DNA from: Rivularia sp. PCC 7116
Lineage (GTDB): Bacteria > Cyanobacteriota > Cyanobacteriia > Cyanobacteriales > Nostocaceae
DNA: 64,000 nucleotides
Reading direction: 5' to 3'
NCBI RefSeq assembly: GCF_000316665.1
Contig: NC_019678.1
Location: 4,588,001-4,652,000, forward strand
Part shown: piece after piece, positions 38,027 through 47,973 of the stretch
Position numbering within the stretch: position 1 is the stretch's first letter
How the letters are laid out: the number at the start of each line of letters is the position of its first letter
Notes under the pieces: generated by a model
The model's input: only the letters and a program-made list of their open reading frames with translations
What the model was told of the DNA's origin: nothing
The model's database searches: none
Translations under genes and position numbers: made by a program

Positions 38027-38971
38027 TTAAACAACAAACTCTTCAGTAATACAAGCTTTTCCTAACTTCAATTCTACGCTGAATTTTTCTTCATGCTGGC
38101 AACCAAACTCTAACTGCATCCAATCATCAGCAGCTTCTGATTGAGCTTGCATACAAGCATTGCCAGATTCATCAAAAATACTCAGCTGCAAACCGCTGGG
38201 TAAATGAACCGTATCTTCAGCGGGGTAAACTCGCAACCTGATATCAAACACTTCGCTATTTGTTGGCGTTAATTCTATTAACAATATTATCTGCCTACCA
38301 ACATCAACTACTTTGGCGCGGCTAATAGAATTTGTTACATAGTCTTTATCCTCACGGGTGACAGTCGCAGCGCTTCTGTATCGATGGCGCAGTTTTGAAC
38401 TTCTAAAATCACCGGCAAAAACTAATTCGGGAGATTGCCAACCTCGATCAAATATTCCTTCAAACCACTGGCATAAATTTACTAAACTTTTGCGCTGATT
38501 TATGATGTCAATCAAAACATCAAAGGATTGCAATTTATTTATTGCAATTACTTCTGAATGCCCAACTATTGCTCTGGCTGGGGCAAAACCTAATATTTCA
38601 ACAAAATCCAACCGCTCTGAAAACCGTATTCCAACATAACCAATTCGCTCTTTGGTTACTTCTTGGGGCAAAACCACAGCATCCATACCGGGCAACAGGG
38701 GACGACATTCTATTTTGCCAACATTTTCCAACATTAAATCTGCTACATCAAAAAATGTCCTAATTCGCCAATCCCAGCTATCGCTTTGATGCAAAGCCGT
38801 TTCAACCTTCAGCCATTTTAAATAATTATTAACGGCGTAAACTGCTAGAGTATTTAAATAAACTTGTTTGCCCTTCTCTACAGAATCCTGCTCTGCTGCA
38901 AATTCTTCAGCTTTTTGATGAGCATCTTTCCCCAAAGAAACTTGTAAATAATTCGGTTGCGCGCTGTTCAT
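38027..38971 (-). CDS. DUF1822 family protein
   Basis: 314 residues. The start (QPNYLQVSLGKDAHQKAEEFA...QVYLNTLAVYAVNNYLKWL) and the later 'WDWRIRTFFDVADLML' and 'RPLLPGM...VLPQEVTKERIGYVGIRF' match the cyanobacterial DUF1822 family. The C-terminal part (about 220-314) is beta-rich, ending KLGKACITEEFVV. No signal peptide or membrane helix. Function unknown. Its ATG overlaps the stop of the sigma-like gene by four bases (ATGA), so the two are translationally coupled. In cyanobacteria DUF1822 genes are, to my recollection, often next to sigma-like and CHAT genes. Confidence 0.85.
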   Translation of the reverse strand: MNSAQPNYLQVSLGKDAHQKAEEFAAEQDSVEKGKQVYLNTLAVYAVNNYLKWLKVETALHQSDSWDWRIRTFFDVADLMLENVGKIECRPLLPGMDAVVLPQEVTKERIGYVGIRFSERLDFVEILGFAPARAIVGHSEVIAINKLQSFDVLIDIINQRKSLVNLCQWFEGIFDRGWQSPELVFAGDFRSSKLRHRYRSAATVTREDKDYVTNSISRAKVVDVGRQIILLIELTPTNSEVFDIRLRVYPAEDTVHLPSGLQLSIFDESGNACMQAQSEAADDWMQLEFGCQHEEKFSVELKLGKACITEEFVV

Positions 38972-39681
38972 TTCTCAATCCTCAAGTTCACACCAATCTT
39001 TTGAAGTAAGGGTAAGCATATTCTTTTCCAGTGAGAATATATGGTTTGGCTGCTTACATTTAAATCTCTGGCAATATCGGCAATTTTATGAGACGGGTTT
39101 GCTAGCAATAATTGCTTTGCTAGAAATTGACAGTTACATTCTGCATTTGCTCTGGTATAACAGTGTCTTAACTCGCATTTTGGATCTTCTTCGATTAATT
39201 GAGCAATATCTTCTGCTAATTTTCGGCGATCGCTTTTCTGAATCTCAGCAATTTTGACATCGAGCAAGTCTAAAGTATTACTACGATTTGAAGCATCTGG
39301 TGTATATTTAGAATCTGATAATTGGTCTTTTCGGGTAGTTTTCTGCCCTTCTGCGTTAATTATCAGTTCGTCTAAACTAACAGTAGGCTTATCCGTAGGA
39401 TTGTATATATCTTTTACACGCCACTTTAGATAGCCATTAATCCATATGACTAAAGACTCTTGCAAAGATTTATTGGGATTAGCTTCAAATTTATCAATGC
39501 TCCGACAAAACCAATCCCATGTTTTGTTTAGAGCTTCTAAATAATCTTGATGGTAAGACTTATAAATTCCAGGAAGTTGTTGAACAATTATCAGTAACTT
39601 ATTTAAAGCTTTTTGTCTTTGTGGGGTACCTTCTCTGTAACGACACACCTCCTCAATCAGTTGTTGAAGTTTTTCATCCAC
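38968..39681 (-). CDS. sigma-70-like regulator
   Basis: 237 residues from GTG 39681; GGGAG lies about 10 bases upstream and AGGA directly abuts it. The N-terminal half (LEALNKTWDWFCRSIDKFE, LQESLVIWINGYLKWRVKD) resembles sigma region 2 of group-3/ECF-like factors. The C-terminal half has a region-4-like HTH: HKIADIARDLNVSSQTIYSH. The linker between them is long and polar. It probably directs or modifies RNA polymerase for the downstream DUF1822 and CHAT genes and perhaps others. No anti-sigma gene of known type is adjacent; DUF1822 is the coupled partner. Confidence 0.75.
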   Translation of the reverse strand: MDEKLQQLIEEVCRYREGTPQRQKALNKLLIIVQQLPGIYKSYHQDYLEALNKTWDWFCRSIDKFEANPNKSLQESLVIWINGYLKWRVKDIYNPTDKPTVSLDELIINAEGQKTTRKDQLSDSKYTPDASNRSNTLDLLDVKIAEIQKSDRRKLAEDIAQLIEEDPKCELRHCYTRANAECNCQFLAKQLLLANPSHKIADIARDLNVSSQTIYSHWKRICLPLLQKIGVNLRIEK

Positions 39682-40048
39682 TCCTAATATTCTCCCAAAC
39701 CTCTGATTAATTAACTCTTCTTAACTTTGACAGCAATATCCTATCCGACATACTTGTAAACTAATTGTTGTATAAACTACTTTGATTGTTCATTGTTAAG
39801 TAATTTATTATAAATAATTATACTAAGTTAATAGTATTATTGTTTAACTCAGTAATGATTAATGATAGGTTAAGTCTCTATTTCAGATAAAAGCGGCGGT
39901 ATCTTATAAGCTATAGCCAAAAGCTGATATTCTCCCAGAGCGGGCTTTGCTTAACAAAAAATTCTTTCAGATATTGGGAGACTTAGTAGTTATAGCTCTG
40001 TACATTAAAATTCATGCCCAGATTCAGCAACGCCAAATTAATGAATTT
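39682..40048. other. intergenic, probable promoter of the sigma-like operon
   Basis: About 370 AT-rich bases. An imperfect palindrome around TTCTCCCAGAGCGGGC / ...TTGGGAGACTT lies at 39930-39985. No gene seen. Confidence 0.4.
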
Positions 40049-40477
40049 TCAATTAACAATTATTTCTTCAGCCAATAATTCTTCTAAGACATCCATTAAC
40101 CCATCCAAATCTTTATCGACTTGCCGATAACAAACAGGCGGTGGAGTTTCTGGCTCAAAATAGACTAATTTAATTTGCTCTTTACCGATACCAATCATTA
40201 AAACTTCAACTTCAGGTTTGTGATTTTCTACTAAACCTAAAATTTCCTGAAGCTTATTATCAACATTATCGTTAAACTTTTCAATTGCCTCTTTAGGGCA
40301 ATATACAAAATGCGGCTTTGGTTGTAAATCAATACCGATGGTACCCTTACTGTCACCATTTTGTTGCCAAAGTGCCCAAGAAAGCGCTGCTAATTCTTGC
40401 TGGTGAGCTTTCACAAATTTATCCAGTTGATGGAGCCATTTGGGTTGGGGTATTTCAGGTTGGGTACTAGCAAACAT
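40049..40477 (-). CDS. hypothetical cyanobacterial protein, 142 aa
   Basis: A soluble acidic protein. It opens TQPEIPQPKWLHQLDKFVKA and has 'GTIGIDLQPKPHFVYCPKEAIE' and 'EVLMIGIGKEQIKLVYFEPE', a pattern I associate with an uncharacterised cyanobacterial family. It ends in an acidic helix (LMDVLEELLAEEIIVN). No catalytic motif seen. It is on the same strand as the sigma-like operon, about 370 bases upstream of it, and could be independent. Confidence 0.65.
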   Translation of the reverse strand: MFASTQPEIPQPKWLHQLDKFVKAHQQELAALSWALWQQNGDSKGTIGIDLQPKPHFVYCPKEAIEKFNDNVDNKLQEILGLVENHKPEVEVLMIGIGKEQIKLVYFEPETPPPVCYRQVDKDLDGLMDVLEELLAEEIIVN

Positions 40478-40665
40478 AATTGCATCTTTGTATACGTACT
40501 TAATACAATCATCTCATATTTGGCAGTTATTAGCTGATATTATTATCGCAACTTCAATTACTGTTGCTACTGCTTTTCCAAATATCGGGAGTCTTTGCGC
40601 CAGCTTTGCTTTGTTATGCAGTTACCTTATTTCGTGATTATAGATAGAGTAAAACACTCTATATT

Positions 40666-41550
40666 CTACCGATCGCTGTTAATTGTTAACTGTTCGCTGC
40701 TTCCTGGTAACAATAGTTGTTGAGATTTTTTACGTCCTTTTATGCTAATCAGTAAAATTGTAATTGGAATACTAAGAATAAAACCGATCGCAATAAAAAA
40801 CATCCAGATAACATTCCATTCTAAAATTCCTTCAACTCCGGCAATTTCGTAAAAGAAACGGTTGTTTGCAATCAATTTGGGAGTTGACTTATCTTTGGGA
40901 AGTTCAAATAAAAATTCGTAATATGGATAATGGTCGTTACTGATTTGTCCGCCATTAACTGCTATAAATAAATACAATTGCTTCTTCTTATCTTCAGCTT
41001 CAACTACTACGCCTTCCAGCCGCTTGCCATCACCTTTGGATATTAAATCTCCGGTAGCCGAATCTGCTATTAATTCGCCGTTATATCCTGCTTCTCCTTC
41101 GTATAGCAGTTCAGTTGATTCCAAATATTTATATAAAGAATTTAACTTATCCGGAGAAATATAAGAAGTCTTTTCTGGTAGTTTTTGCTGATTAGCTAAA
41201 GATAAAACAACTCTACTATTGTCGCAATATTCTGTGTTGCATTTTCCCGTACCGCAACTGCTTTTAAGATTTTCAATACCTGAGAGTATATCTTGGATAC
41301 AAGAATTTGAAGTATCAATTTTAAAAATTCTGTTTCCATTGTTTCTTTTAATACTTGAAACAGGAGTAATAGAACGAATTGTCTCAAACTCTTCTACTTT
41401 TTGAGGTAATTCAGGGGGATTGAAATAATATCCCCAATAAGACTTAGAAATGAATATAGAAGCTAAGAAGCCAGCAAAAACAGTACTACCAAAAGTAAGT
41501 AAAAAGACCAATATAATTCCAAGAGGTTTTGGATGAGAATTATTTTTCAT
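40666..41550 (-). CDS. two-helix membrane protein, unknown function
   Basis: 294 residues. Membrane helices at about 11-33 (IILVFLLTFGSTVFAGFLAS) and 246-270 (VIWMFFIAIGFILSIPITIL) bound a large non-cytoplasmic domain with several Cys (CGTGKCNTEYC) and a conserved-looking 'GEAGYNGELIADSATGDLISKGDG'. The short basic tail is cytoplasmic. Family not recognised. ATG 41550 follows an AT-rich leader. Confidence 0.65.
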   Translation of the reverse strand: MKNNSHPKPLGIILVFLLTFGSTVFAGFLASIFISKSYWGYYFNPPELPQKVEEFETIRSITPVSSIKRNNGNRIFKIDTSNSCIQDILSGIENLKSSCGTGKCNTEYCDNSRVVLSLANQQKLPEKTSYISPDKLNSLYKYLESTELLYEGEAGYNGELIADSATGDLISKGDGKRLEGVVVEAEDKKKQLYLFIAVNGGQISNDHYPYYEFLFELPKDKSTPKLIANNRFFYEIAGVEGILEWNVIWMFFIAIGFILSIPITILLISIKGRKKSQQLLLPGSSEQLTINSDR

Positions 41551-41677
41551 CAGTAAAAATAACTATATAACTTAAAACACTGTTATAACTATTATTAGTG
41601 TTTCCATCAAGTTATATTGTGTCCGGAAGGAACTATCGGTTAACAGTGAGCAGTAAACAGCGAACAGTTACCATATT

Positions 41678-41963
41678 TGTAGGTTGGGTTAGACACGAAA
41701 AGCAAGTTGGATTTATCACAAATTATATTGTCGTGTCGTAACCCAACACGAATGTTGGGTTTCACTTAGTTCAACCCAACCTATAAGTATTTGCCAGAGT
41801 CAAGGAATAAGGTTAAATAAATATGCCGAAATTGCCGTAATGCACAAGTTAACCTTGATAAAAAACCGTATTTTTTTAATAAGTCGCAATGTTGGGTTAC
41901 AACACGATAATTTAAATCATCGTTACAAATCGAATTTAGTTTTCGTGTCTAACCCAACCTACA
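41678..41963. mobile_element. 286-bp MITE F with perfect 24-bp inverted ends
   Basis: The left end starting TGTAGGTTGGGTTAGA (41678-41701) is matched perfectly by the right end at 41940-41963. Internal subrepeats AACCCAAC/GTTGGGTT appear several times. There is no open frame of transposase type. Flanks both contain ACAGTTA/CTGTTA-like sequence, but no clear target duplication. Confidence 0.75.
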
Positions 41964-41979
41964 CATTTACTGGTTACTG

Positions 41980-43800
41980 TTAACTGCTGACTGTTCTGAG
42001 CCCCGACTGTACTCGCCACAGACTTGCGTAGATTCCCTTGTGTTCTAATAATTCTTCGTGAGTGCCCGATTCTACAATTTCGCCGTATTCAACCACATAT
42101 ATGCAGTCTGAATTACGAATGGTGGAAAGACGGTGGGCTATGGCGATGGTTGTTCTATCTACGGTAATTCGTTCTAAAGAGCGGGCGATCGCTGCTTCTG
42201 TTTCGTTGTCAACTGCTGATGTTGCTTCGTCTAATATCAAAATTGGCGGATTTTTCAATATTGCTCTGGCGATGGCTATTCTTTGTCTTTGCCCGCCGGA
42301 TAATTTTTGTCCGCGCTCGCCGACTATTGTCTCGTAGCCTTGGGGTAGCTGCATGATAAATTCATGGGCTTCTGCGACTTTGGCAGCATTCATGATTTCT
42401 TTATCGTTGGCGTTGAAGCTTCCGTAAGCGATATTATCTGCTACCGTACCATGAAATAAAAATACATCTTGACTAACTAAACCGATACAGCGACGTAAAT
42501 CTTGAAGATTTATATTTTGTAAATCAATATTATCAACAGTAATATTGCCAGCAGTTACTTCGTAAAATCGCAGCAATAATTTAACTAAAGTACTTTTTCC
42601 CGAACCCGTGGAGCCGACAATAGCAATAGTTTTTCCTGCGGGTACCTCTAAGGACAAATTTTTAATTACTGGCTGTCTATCTTTGTAAGCAAAAGTAATG
42701 TTATTAAACTTGATTTCGCCGCGTACTTTTTCTACGGGTAAATCAATATTGCCGGGATTAATCGTGATGGGAGTATCCAGCAAATTCAGCACCCGAATTG
42801 TGGAAGCCATCGCTCGTTGATATAGATCGAAGGTTTGTCCTAATCTAGTTAAAGGCCAAAGTAATCTTTGAGTTAAAAACACTAAAACGCTGTAAGTTCC
42901 TACAGACATATTACCGTTAACTGCTGACATGCCGCCGAATAATAACAGTGCCGTGAACCCGATTAAAATTAACATTCTAATCAAGGGTACAAAAGCAGCA
43001 GAAAGTTTAATTGCTTTACTGTTACTGCGGCGGTAAGCATCACTTTCCGATTCTAAACGCTTGCTTTCATATTCTTCGGCAGTAAAGCTTTTAATAGTAG
43101 TAATACCGCCTAAATTATTAGATAAACGAGAATTTAGAAAGCTCAGTTTTTCGCGAACATCAGCATAACGAGGTTCGAGCAAATCTTGATAAGCGAAAGT
43201 GCCCCAAAGAATGAACGGAATCGGCAACATGGTCATCCATGCCACATTAGGAGCTAAAATTAAGAAAGCACCGCCGAGAATAATAATAGTTGTGGCAGTT
43301 TGCAATATATCGTTAGCGCCCACATCCAAAAAGCGCTCTAGCTGGTTGATATCATCGCTGAGAATAGACATCAAACCGCCAGTGCTGCGTTCTTCAAAGT
43401 AGGCTAATTCTAAATTTTGTAAATGTTTGTAGGCATCCAAGCGCAAATCGTGTTGAATCGTTTGCGCTAAATTACGCCATAGAGTTTCCAGAGCATACTC
43501 AAAAACCGATTCTAATACCCAAATTACAACCGTTAACAAAGAAAGTATTAAAAATTGCCAAAAAATATCTGTGATTCCCCAACTAGCAATGATAGAATCT
43601 TGCTGCTTGACAACAACATCAACGGCAAAGCCAATCAAGACTGGAGGTGCCAAGTCAAATAGCCGATTAAGAATAGAACAAACTACTGCCAACCAGATTT
43701 TTTGGCGATAATCATGTCCGTAGTCAAGCAAGCGTTTCAAAGGATGCGCTGAATCCTGACGCTGTTTTTGCAACCGATTGGATTTAAGTACTTGAGCCAC
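41980..43800 (-). CDS. ABC exporter, fused permease and ATPase
   Basis: 606 residues from GTG 43800. The N-terminal half (about 40-330) has six membrane helices of the type IV exporter fold; the C-terminal half has the ATPase with Walker [11 protein letters not shown]-loop LVSQDVFLF, signature [15 protein letters not shown], Walker [13 protein letters not shown] and H-loop AHRLST. It works as a homo- or heterodimer and probably moves lipids or lipophilic compounds outward (MsbA/BmrA-like). There is no HlyD partner nearby, so a link to RTX secretion is not supported. MITE F sits just past its stop. Confidence 0.93.
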   Translation of the reverse strand: MAQVLKSNRLQKQRQDSAHPLKRLLDYGHDYRQKIWLAVVCSILNRLFDLAPPVLIGFAVDVVVKQQDSIIASWGITDIFWQFLILSLLTVVIWVLESVFEYALETLWRNLAQTIQHDLRLDAYKHLQNLELAYFEERSTGGLMSILSDDINQLERFLDVGANDILQTATTIIILGGAFLILAPNVAWMTMLPIPFILWGTFAYQDLLEPRYADVREKLSFLNSRLSNNLGGITTIKSFTAEEYESKRLESESDAYRRSNSKAIKLSAAFVPLIRMLILIGFTALLLFGGMSAVNGNMSVGTYSVLVFLTQRLLWPLTRLGQTFDLYQRAMASTIRVLNLLDTPITINPGNIDLPVEKVRGEIKFNNITFAYKDRQPVIKNLSLEVPAGKTIAIVGSTGSGKSTLVKLLLRFYEVTAGNITVDNIDLQNINLQDLRRCIGLVSQDVFLFHGTVADNIAYGSFNANDKEIMNAAKVAEAHEFIMQLPQGYETIVGERGQKLSGGQRQRIAIARAILKNPPILILDEATSAVDNETEAAIARSLERITVDRTTIAIAHRLSTIRNSDCIYVVEYGEIVESGTHEELLEHKGIYASLWRVQSGLRTVSS

Positions 43801-44013
43801 AATATCAAGGTAAATGCTGGGAACTTATATTACCATGTTGCGACTCTCCCTTGAGACACCTAAAATCAGTTGTTCACCCAGAGGGTGTGGATCATCAGTA
43901 AATAGTTAACAGTTAACAGTTATTAGCGAATCAGAAATAATTAATTTCTTGAAGGTAAATAGCTGCATTTTGGTTAGAAAAACCGCAATTCATAACATAA
44001 AAGGAGCATTCAA

Positions 44014-44856
44014 TTGAAAAATCAACAATTAGGTGGATTGCAGTCAGCAATTGCAGGTGTTTTGGTTTCACTACTTGTTATTTTTAGCCTGAATGCATTT
44101 GTAATTATTAATCCCGGTCAAGCCGGAGTTTTGAGTATATTAGGTAAAGCACAAGATGGCGCTTTGCTAGAAGGAATTCACTTCAAACCCCCCATAGTTT
44201 CTAATGTCGATATATATGATGTAACAGTGCAGAAATATGAAATACCTGCTCAAAGTTCTACTAAAGATTTGCAAGAATTAACTGCAAAATTTGCCATCAA
44301 CTTTCGGATAGATTCGACTGAAGTTGTGGAAATTAGAAGAAAGCAGGGGAGTTTAGAAAATATTGTCTCCAAAATTATTGCACCGCAAACTCAGGAATCC
44401 TTTAAAATTGCCGCAGCCAGAAGAACTGTAGAAGAAGCAATTACCAAAAGGAAAGAATTAAAAACTGATTTTGATAACGCATTAGGAGAGCGTTTGGAGA
44501 AATATGGAGTTATCATTCTAGATACTAGCGTTATTGACTTAACCTTCTCTCCCGAATTTGCTAAAGCTGTAGAAGAAAAGCAAATTGCCGAACAACGTTC
44601 GCAAAGAGCGGTTTATATTGCAGCAGAAGCAGAGCAAGAAGCATTCGCGGAGATTAACCGTGCTAAAGGTAAAGCAGAAGCTCAAAAACTTTTGGCTGAA
44701 ACCTTGAAAGCACAAGGTGGACAGTTAGTACTGCAAAAAGAAGCTATTGAAGCCTGGAAGAAAGGTGGCTCTCAAATGCCCAGAGTTTTAGTCATGGGCA
44801 ATGAGTCAAATAATAGCGTCCCATTTTTATTTAATTTGAGTAACATACAGGATTAA
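44014..44856 (+). CDS. prohibitin-like SPFH/Band 7 membrane protein
   Basis: 280 residues. A TTG start at 44014 is supported by AAAGGAG seven bases upstream. A single N-terminal membrane helix (about 11-31) precedes the SPFH domain (NPGQAGVLSILGKAQDGALLEGIHFKPP trimmed to its core motif GQAGVLSILGK) and a long helical region with Ala/Glu coiled coil (IAEQRSQRAVYIAAEAEQEA). It is a prohibitin-type scaffold that oligomerises on the membrane and may regulate proteases such as FtsH. The next gene, DUF1824, follows after 77 bases. Confidence 0.9.
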   Translation: MKNQQLGGLQSAIAGVLVSLLVIFSLNAFVIINPGQAGVLSILGKAQDGALLEGIHFKPPIVSNVDIYDVTVQKYEIPAQSSTKDLQELTAKFAINFRIDSTEVVEIRRKQGSLENIVSKIIAPQTQESFKIAAARRTVEEAITKRKELKTDFDNALGERLEKYGVIILDTSVIDLTFSPEFAKAVEEKQIAEQRSQRAVYIAAEAEQEAFAEINRAKGKAEAQKLLAETLKAQGGQLVLQKEAIEAWKKGGSQMPRVLVMGNESNNSVPFLFNLSNIQD

Positions 44857-44933
44857 TCCTGACTGTGAATTTTTGGTAGAGTAGAGGCTCTACACCATAC
44901 AACGCAAACCCCTATTAGATTGAAGTTACGCTT

Positions 44934-45350
44934 ATGACAAGCAAACCCCAAACCCAGCTTACGGTTGAAGAAGCTAAGAAAATATTGAGTAAATATGACT
45001 TCGTTGATATTGCAGCCCAACTGAAGCCATCACAGAAAAATTCAGTCCGTCGGGCTTTGACTTTGCTTGCTAGTCTATGTGATTACCAAATTCTGGGTAT
45101 TTCTGCTGATACCACTGAAGAAGGAATAAAAGCAATGGAAAGTTATTCGAGGGCATTAGGCTACGAGCCTCCGAGTAATTTACCTAAAATTGAAGGTCCA
45201 GTTTACATTAAACTGAACGGTAAAAATGGTTTGTGCTACATAGATTCCTATTTGGGACATCATCGTGGGGTTTTAGTTTCTTGTCAGTCATGTTCCGAAG
45301 GTGGAATGAATCATATGTACGGGCATTTACCCTTAGATTTATTCGATTAG
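44934..45350 (+). CDS. DUF1824 family protein
   Basis: 138 residues. 'LTVEEAKKILSKYD', 'RALTLLASLCDYQILGISAD', 'YIKLNGKNGLCYIDSYLG' and 'HRGVLVSCQS' are typical of this cyanobacterial/plastid-lineage family. Soluble, function unknown. A perfect terminator hairpin follows at 45442. It may be co-transcribed with the prohibitin-like gene. Confidence 0.88.
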   Translation: MTSKPQTQLTVEEAKKILSKYDFVDIAAQLKPSQKNSVRRALTLLASLCDYQILGISADTTEEGIKAMESYSRALGYEPPSNLPKIEGPVYIKLNGKNGLCYIDSYLGHHRGVLVSCQSCSEGGMNHMYGHLPLDLFD

Positions 45351-45441
45351 GTTCGATTGCTAATTAAATCGGGCATTGGACATTGAAATTACAATGTATC
45401 GCGGTTTTCAATAATCCCAATGTGCTGTGAAGATTTATCAG

Positions 45442-45481
45442 CCGTAACGTCGTGATTAAATAATCATACGTTACGGTTTTT
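45442..45481 (+). terminator. strong Rho-independent terminator
   Basis: CCGTAACGT (45442-45450) pairs with ACGTTACGG (45468-45476); inside, TGATTA pairs with TAATCA around AA. A run of five T follows. It terminates the prohibitin/DUF1824 unit. Confidence 0.85.
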
Positions 45482-45866
45482 AGTATACATTAACTATTCA
45501 TAAAGGTAGATTTTATTTTATTTAGAGTGGTGAGAGGGAAGAATAAATTCTTGTAGGGTGCTGTGACGGCTAAAATAACTTGTCTTGGTTAACTAATAAT
45601 TATCGTAATGCTGTCATGCATCAATTGAATGATAATCTGGCGCGACAGTAGATTATTATTATTCTAGTTGTAGTGTTGGGTTACACGAAGAGATTGCTCC
45701 GCTTACACCCAGTTAGTTAGCCTAACCTATGATTACTCCCCCTCTCCCATTCCGACAAGATAAAACCAGACAAAATTGTAATCGTTCAAATACCTGAGCT
45801 ATCTTAATAAATGGTGCTTGCACCTTATAAAAAATCCAAAACCCAAAATCTAAAACCTAAAATCCT
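45482..45866. other. intergenic with repeat remnants
   Basis: TGTAGGGTGCTGTGACGGCT at 45552-45571 and GTAGTGTTGGGTTACACGA near 45670 are pieces of the dispersed repeat families seen at 31971, 41678 and 59393. No gene seen. Confidence 0.5.
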
Positions 45867-47798
45867 ATGGGTGTTATTACGCTACAATCTGTCAAAAAAG
45901 ATTTTGGCATCAAAGAAATTCTTAAAGATGCTTCTTTTAGTTTGAATGCTGACGAGAAGGTTGGTTTAATTGGTACTAATGGTTCCGGTAAATCTACGCT
46001 ATTAAAAATGATTGCCGGAATGGAGCCGATTGACGGCGGTGAAATTATTGTAAATCCTGGTGCTAAGGTTATATATTTACCCCAACAGCCGGATTTAGAT
46101 GAAAGCCTTACTGTTTTAGAACAAATATTTGCCGATAGTAGCGAGCAAATGAACTTAGTGCGCGAATATGAAGAAATTTCGGATAAATTAGCTAAAAATC
46201 ACGAAGATAGCCAACTTTTATCGCGTTTGGGTGAAGTAACGCAGCGAATGGATATTATTGGCGCTTGGGAAGTAGAAACCAACGCTAAAATTATTCTTTC
46301 GCAGTTAGGAATTACGGATTTTGATGCTAAAATTGGTACTTTATCTGGCGGTTATCGCAAGCGGATTGCTTTAGCAACTGCTTTATTATCCGAGCCAGAT
46401 TTATTATTGATGGACGAGCCGACAAACCATTTAGATGCTGATTCGGTAGAGTGGTTGCAAAGTTATTTGAATCGCAGAAATGGCGCTCTTTTACTAATAA
46501 CTCACGATAGATATTTTTTAGATAAAGTTACGAATCGCATTATTGAAATTGATCGCGGTGATTTTTATACCTACTCTGGGAACTATTCCTATTACTTACA
46601 GAAAAAAGCTGAAGCCGAAGATTCTGCCGCAAGCACTCAACGCAAATTTAAAGGAGTATTGCGACGGGAATTAGAATGGTTAAAAAAAGGTCCAAAAGCT
46701 AGAAGTACCAAGCAAAAAGCGAGAATAGATAGAATTCGAGAAATGCAGGGTACCGAGTTTAAACAAGCTCAAGGAAAAGTCGATATTTCTACAGCTAGTC
46801 GTCGTATTGGTAAGAAAGTTATTGAAGTTAATAATGTCTCGAAATCTTACGGAGAACGAACTTTATTTAAAGATTTTACCTACGAATTTAGCCCGGAAGA
46901 TAGAGTCGGAATCATCGGTGAAAACGGTGCGGGAAAATCTACTTTAATCAATATTATTACTGGAAGAGAGCAACCGGATACTGGCGAAGTTGATATTGGC
47001 TCCACCGTTTATATTGGTTATTTCGATCAGCATTCGGAAGAATTAATTGGTGCTTCCAACGATTCGCAGCGAGTGATTGATTATATCAAGCAAGAAGGCG
47101 CAGAATTTATCGAAACTGCCGATGGAACGAGAATTAGTGCTTCTCAAATGTTGGAAAGGTTTTTGTTTCCACCCAATCAGCAGTATGCGCCGATAAATAA
47201 ACTTTCCGGTGGTGAAAAACGGCGTTTATTCTTGTTACGAATTTTAATGAGTGCGCCAAATGTTTTAATACTAGACGAACCGACAAACGATTTAGATGTA
47301 CAAACTTTAGCGGTATTAGAAGATTATTTAGAAGACTTCAAAGGTTGCGTAATAGTAGTATCTCACGACCGCTACTTTTTAGATCGTACCATTGATAGAA
47401 TTTTTGCTTTTGAAGATACAAAAATTCGGGAATTTCCCGGTAATTATTCGGTTTATCTGGATTTTAAGAGAGCAGAAGAAGCAAAAGAAAAACAATTACA
47501 AGCGGAACTAGAAAAAAGCAAACAAAAGGTAGAGACGCAGAAAGTAGAAACTCAAGTTAAGAAAGAAGATAATAAAAAGAAGCGTCGTTTATCAAATTGG
47601 GAAAGAAAAGAATTCGAGCAGCTAGAAGGGAAGATTGCTCAATTAGAAGACGAGAAGACGGAAACGGAAATGGCTTTAACTAAAGCTGCTGGGGATTATT
47701 CTCAAGTGCAGGAACTTTATGAAAAGGTGGAGAAGTTGAAGGAAGAAATTGAACAATCTACAGAAAGGTGGATGGAATTGGCTGAAATTGATGGGTGA
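45867..47798 (+). CDS. ABC-F family ATPase (Uup-like)
   Basis: 643 residues with two ATPase domains and no membrane helices. Walker A motifs are GTNGSGKST (domain 1) and GENGAGKST (domain 2); signatures are LSGGYRKRIALA and LSGGEKRRLFLLR; Walker B sequences LLLMDEPTNHLD and VLILDEPTNDLD. The interdomain linker (about 240-320, RRELEWLKKGPKARSTKQK) and the C-terminal coiled coil (about 545-640) are as in Uup. ABC-F proteins act on the ribosome or nucleic acid and not in transport. The C-terminus has a small 'KQKVETQKVETQVKKE' repeat. Confidence 0.93.
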   Translation: MGVITLQSVKKDFGIKEILKDASFSLNADEKVGLIGTNGSGKSTLLKMIAGMEPIDGGEIIVNPGAKVIYLPQQPDLDESLTVLEQIFADSSEQMNLVREYEEISDKLAKNHEDSQLLSRLGEVTQRMDIIGAWEVETNAKIILSQLGITDFDAKIGTLSGGYRKRIALATALLSEPDLLLMDEPTNHLDADSVEWLQSYLNRRNGALLLITHDRYFLDKVTNRIIEIDRGDFYTYSGNYSYYLQKKAEAEDSAASTQRKFKGVLRRELEWLKKGPKARSTKQKARIDRIREMQGTEFKQAQGKVDISTASRRIGKKVIEVNNVSKSYGERTLFKDFTYEFSPEDRVGIIGENGAGKSTLINIITGREQPDTGEVDIGSTVYIGYFDQHSEELIGASNDSQRVIDYIKQEGAEFIETADGTRISASQMLERFLFPPNQQYAPINKLSGGEKRRLFLLRILMSAPNVLILDEPTNDLDVQTLAVLEDYLEDFKGCVIVVSHDRYFLDRTIDRIFAFEDTKIREFPGNYSVYLDFKRAEEAKEKQLQAELEKSKQKVETQKVETQVKKEDNKKKRRLSNWERKEFEQLEGKIAQLEDEKTETEMALTKAAGDYSQVQELYEKVEKLKEEIEQSTERWMELAEIDG

Positions 47799-47843
47799 AA
47801 AGGGAATTGGTAATTGGTAATTGGTAATTGGTTGATTGTAGAT

Positions 47844-47916
47844 TGTAGGGTGTGTTATGGCGCGATAAATAATTTGGGTTGTGGTGGAATATTTGTATTT
47901 CGCGCCTAACGCACCA
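47844..47916. repeat. TGTAGGGTGTGTT...ACGCACC element
   Basis: The ends TGTAGGGTGTGTTATGGCGCG and CGCGCCTAACGCACC are approximately inverted. Related units are at 48620-48650, 49624-49660, 50333-50350 and 59393-59460. All are intergenic, three of them beside the LRR genes. Confidence 0.55.
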
Positions 47917-47973
47917 TTCTAATATTGGTATATCAGATTTACGGTGCATTGCTAATACGATAAAACATAAATC

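Noticed and set aside
40440-40637. 65-codon hydrophobic plus-strand frame
   Set aside because: Begins with TTG inside the opposite gene, lacks a ribosome binding site and overlaps a promoter region; not supported.
41980-43800. Type I secretion ABC protein for the RTX proteins
   Set aside because: No C39-like or CLD N-terminal domain, no HlyD/TolC neighbours, and it lies 11 kb away; it looks like a lipid/drug exporter.
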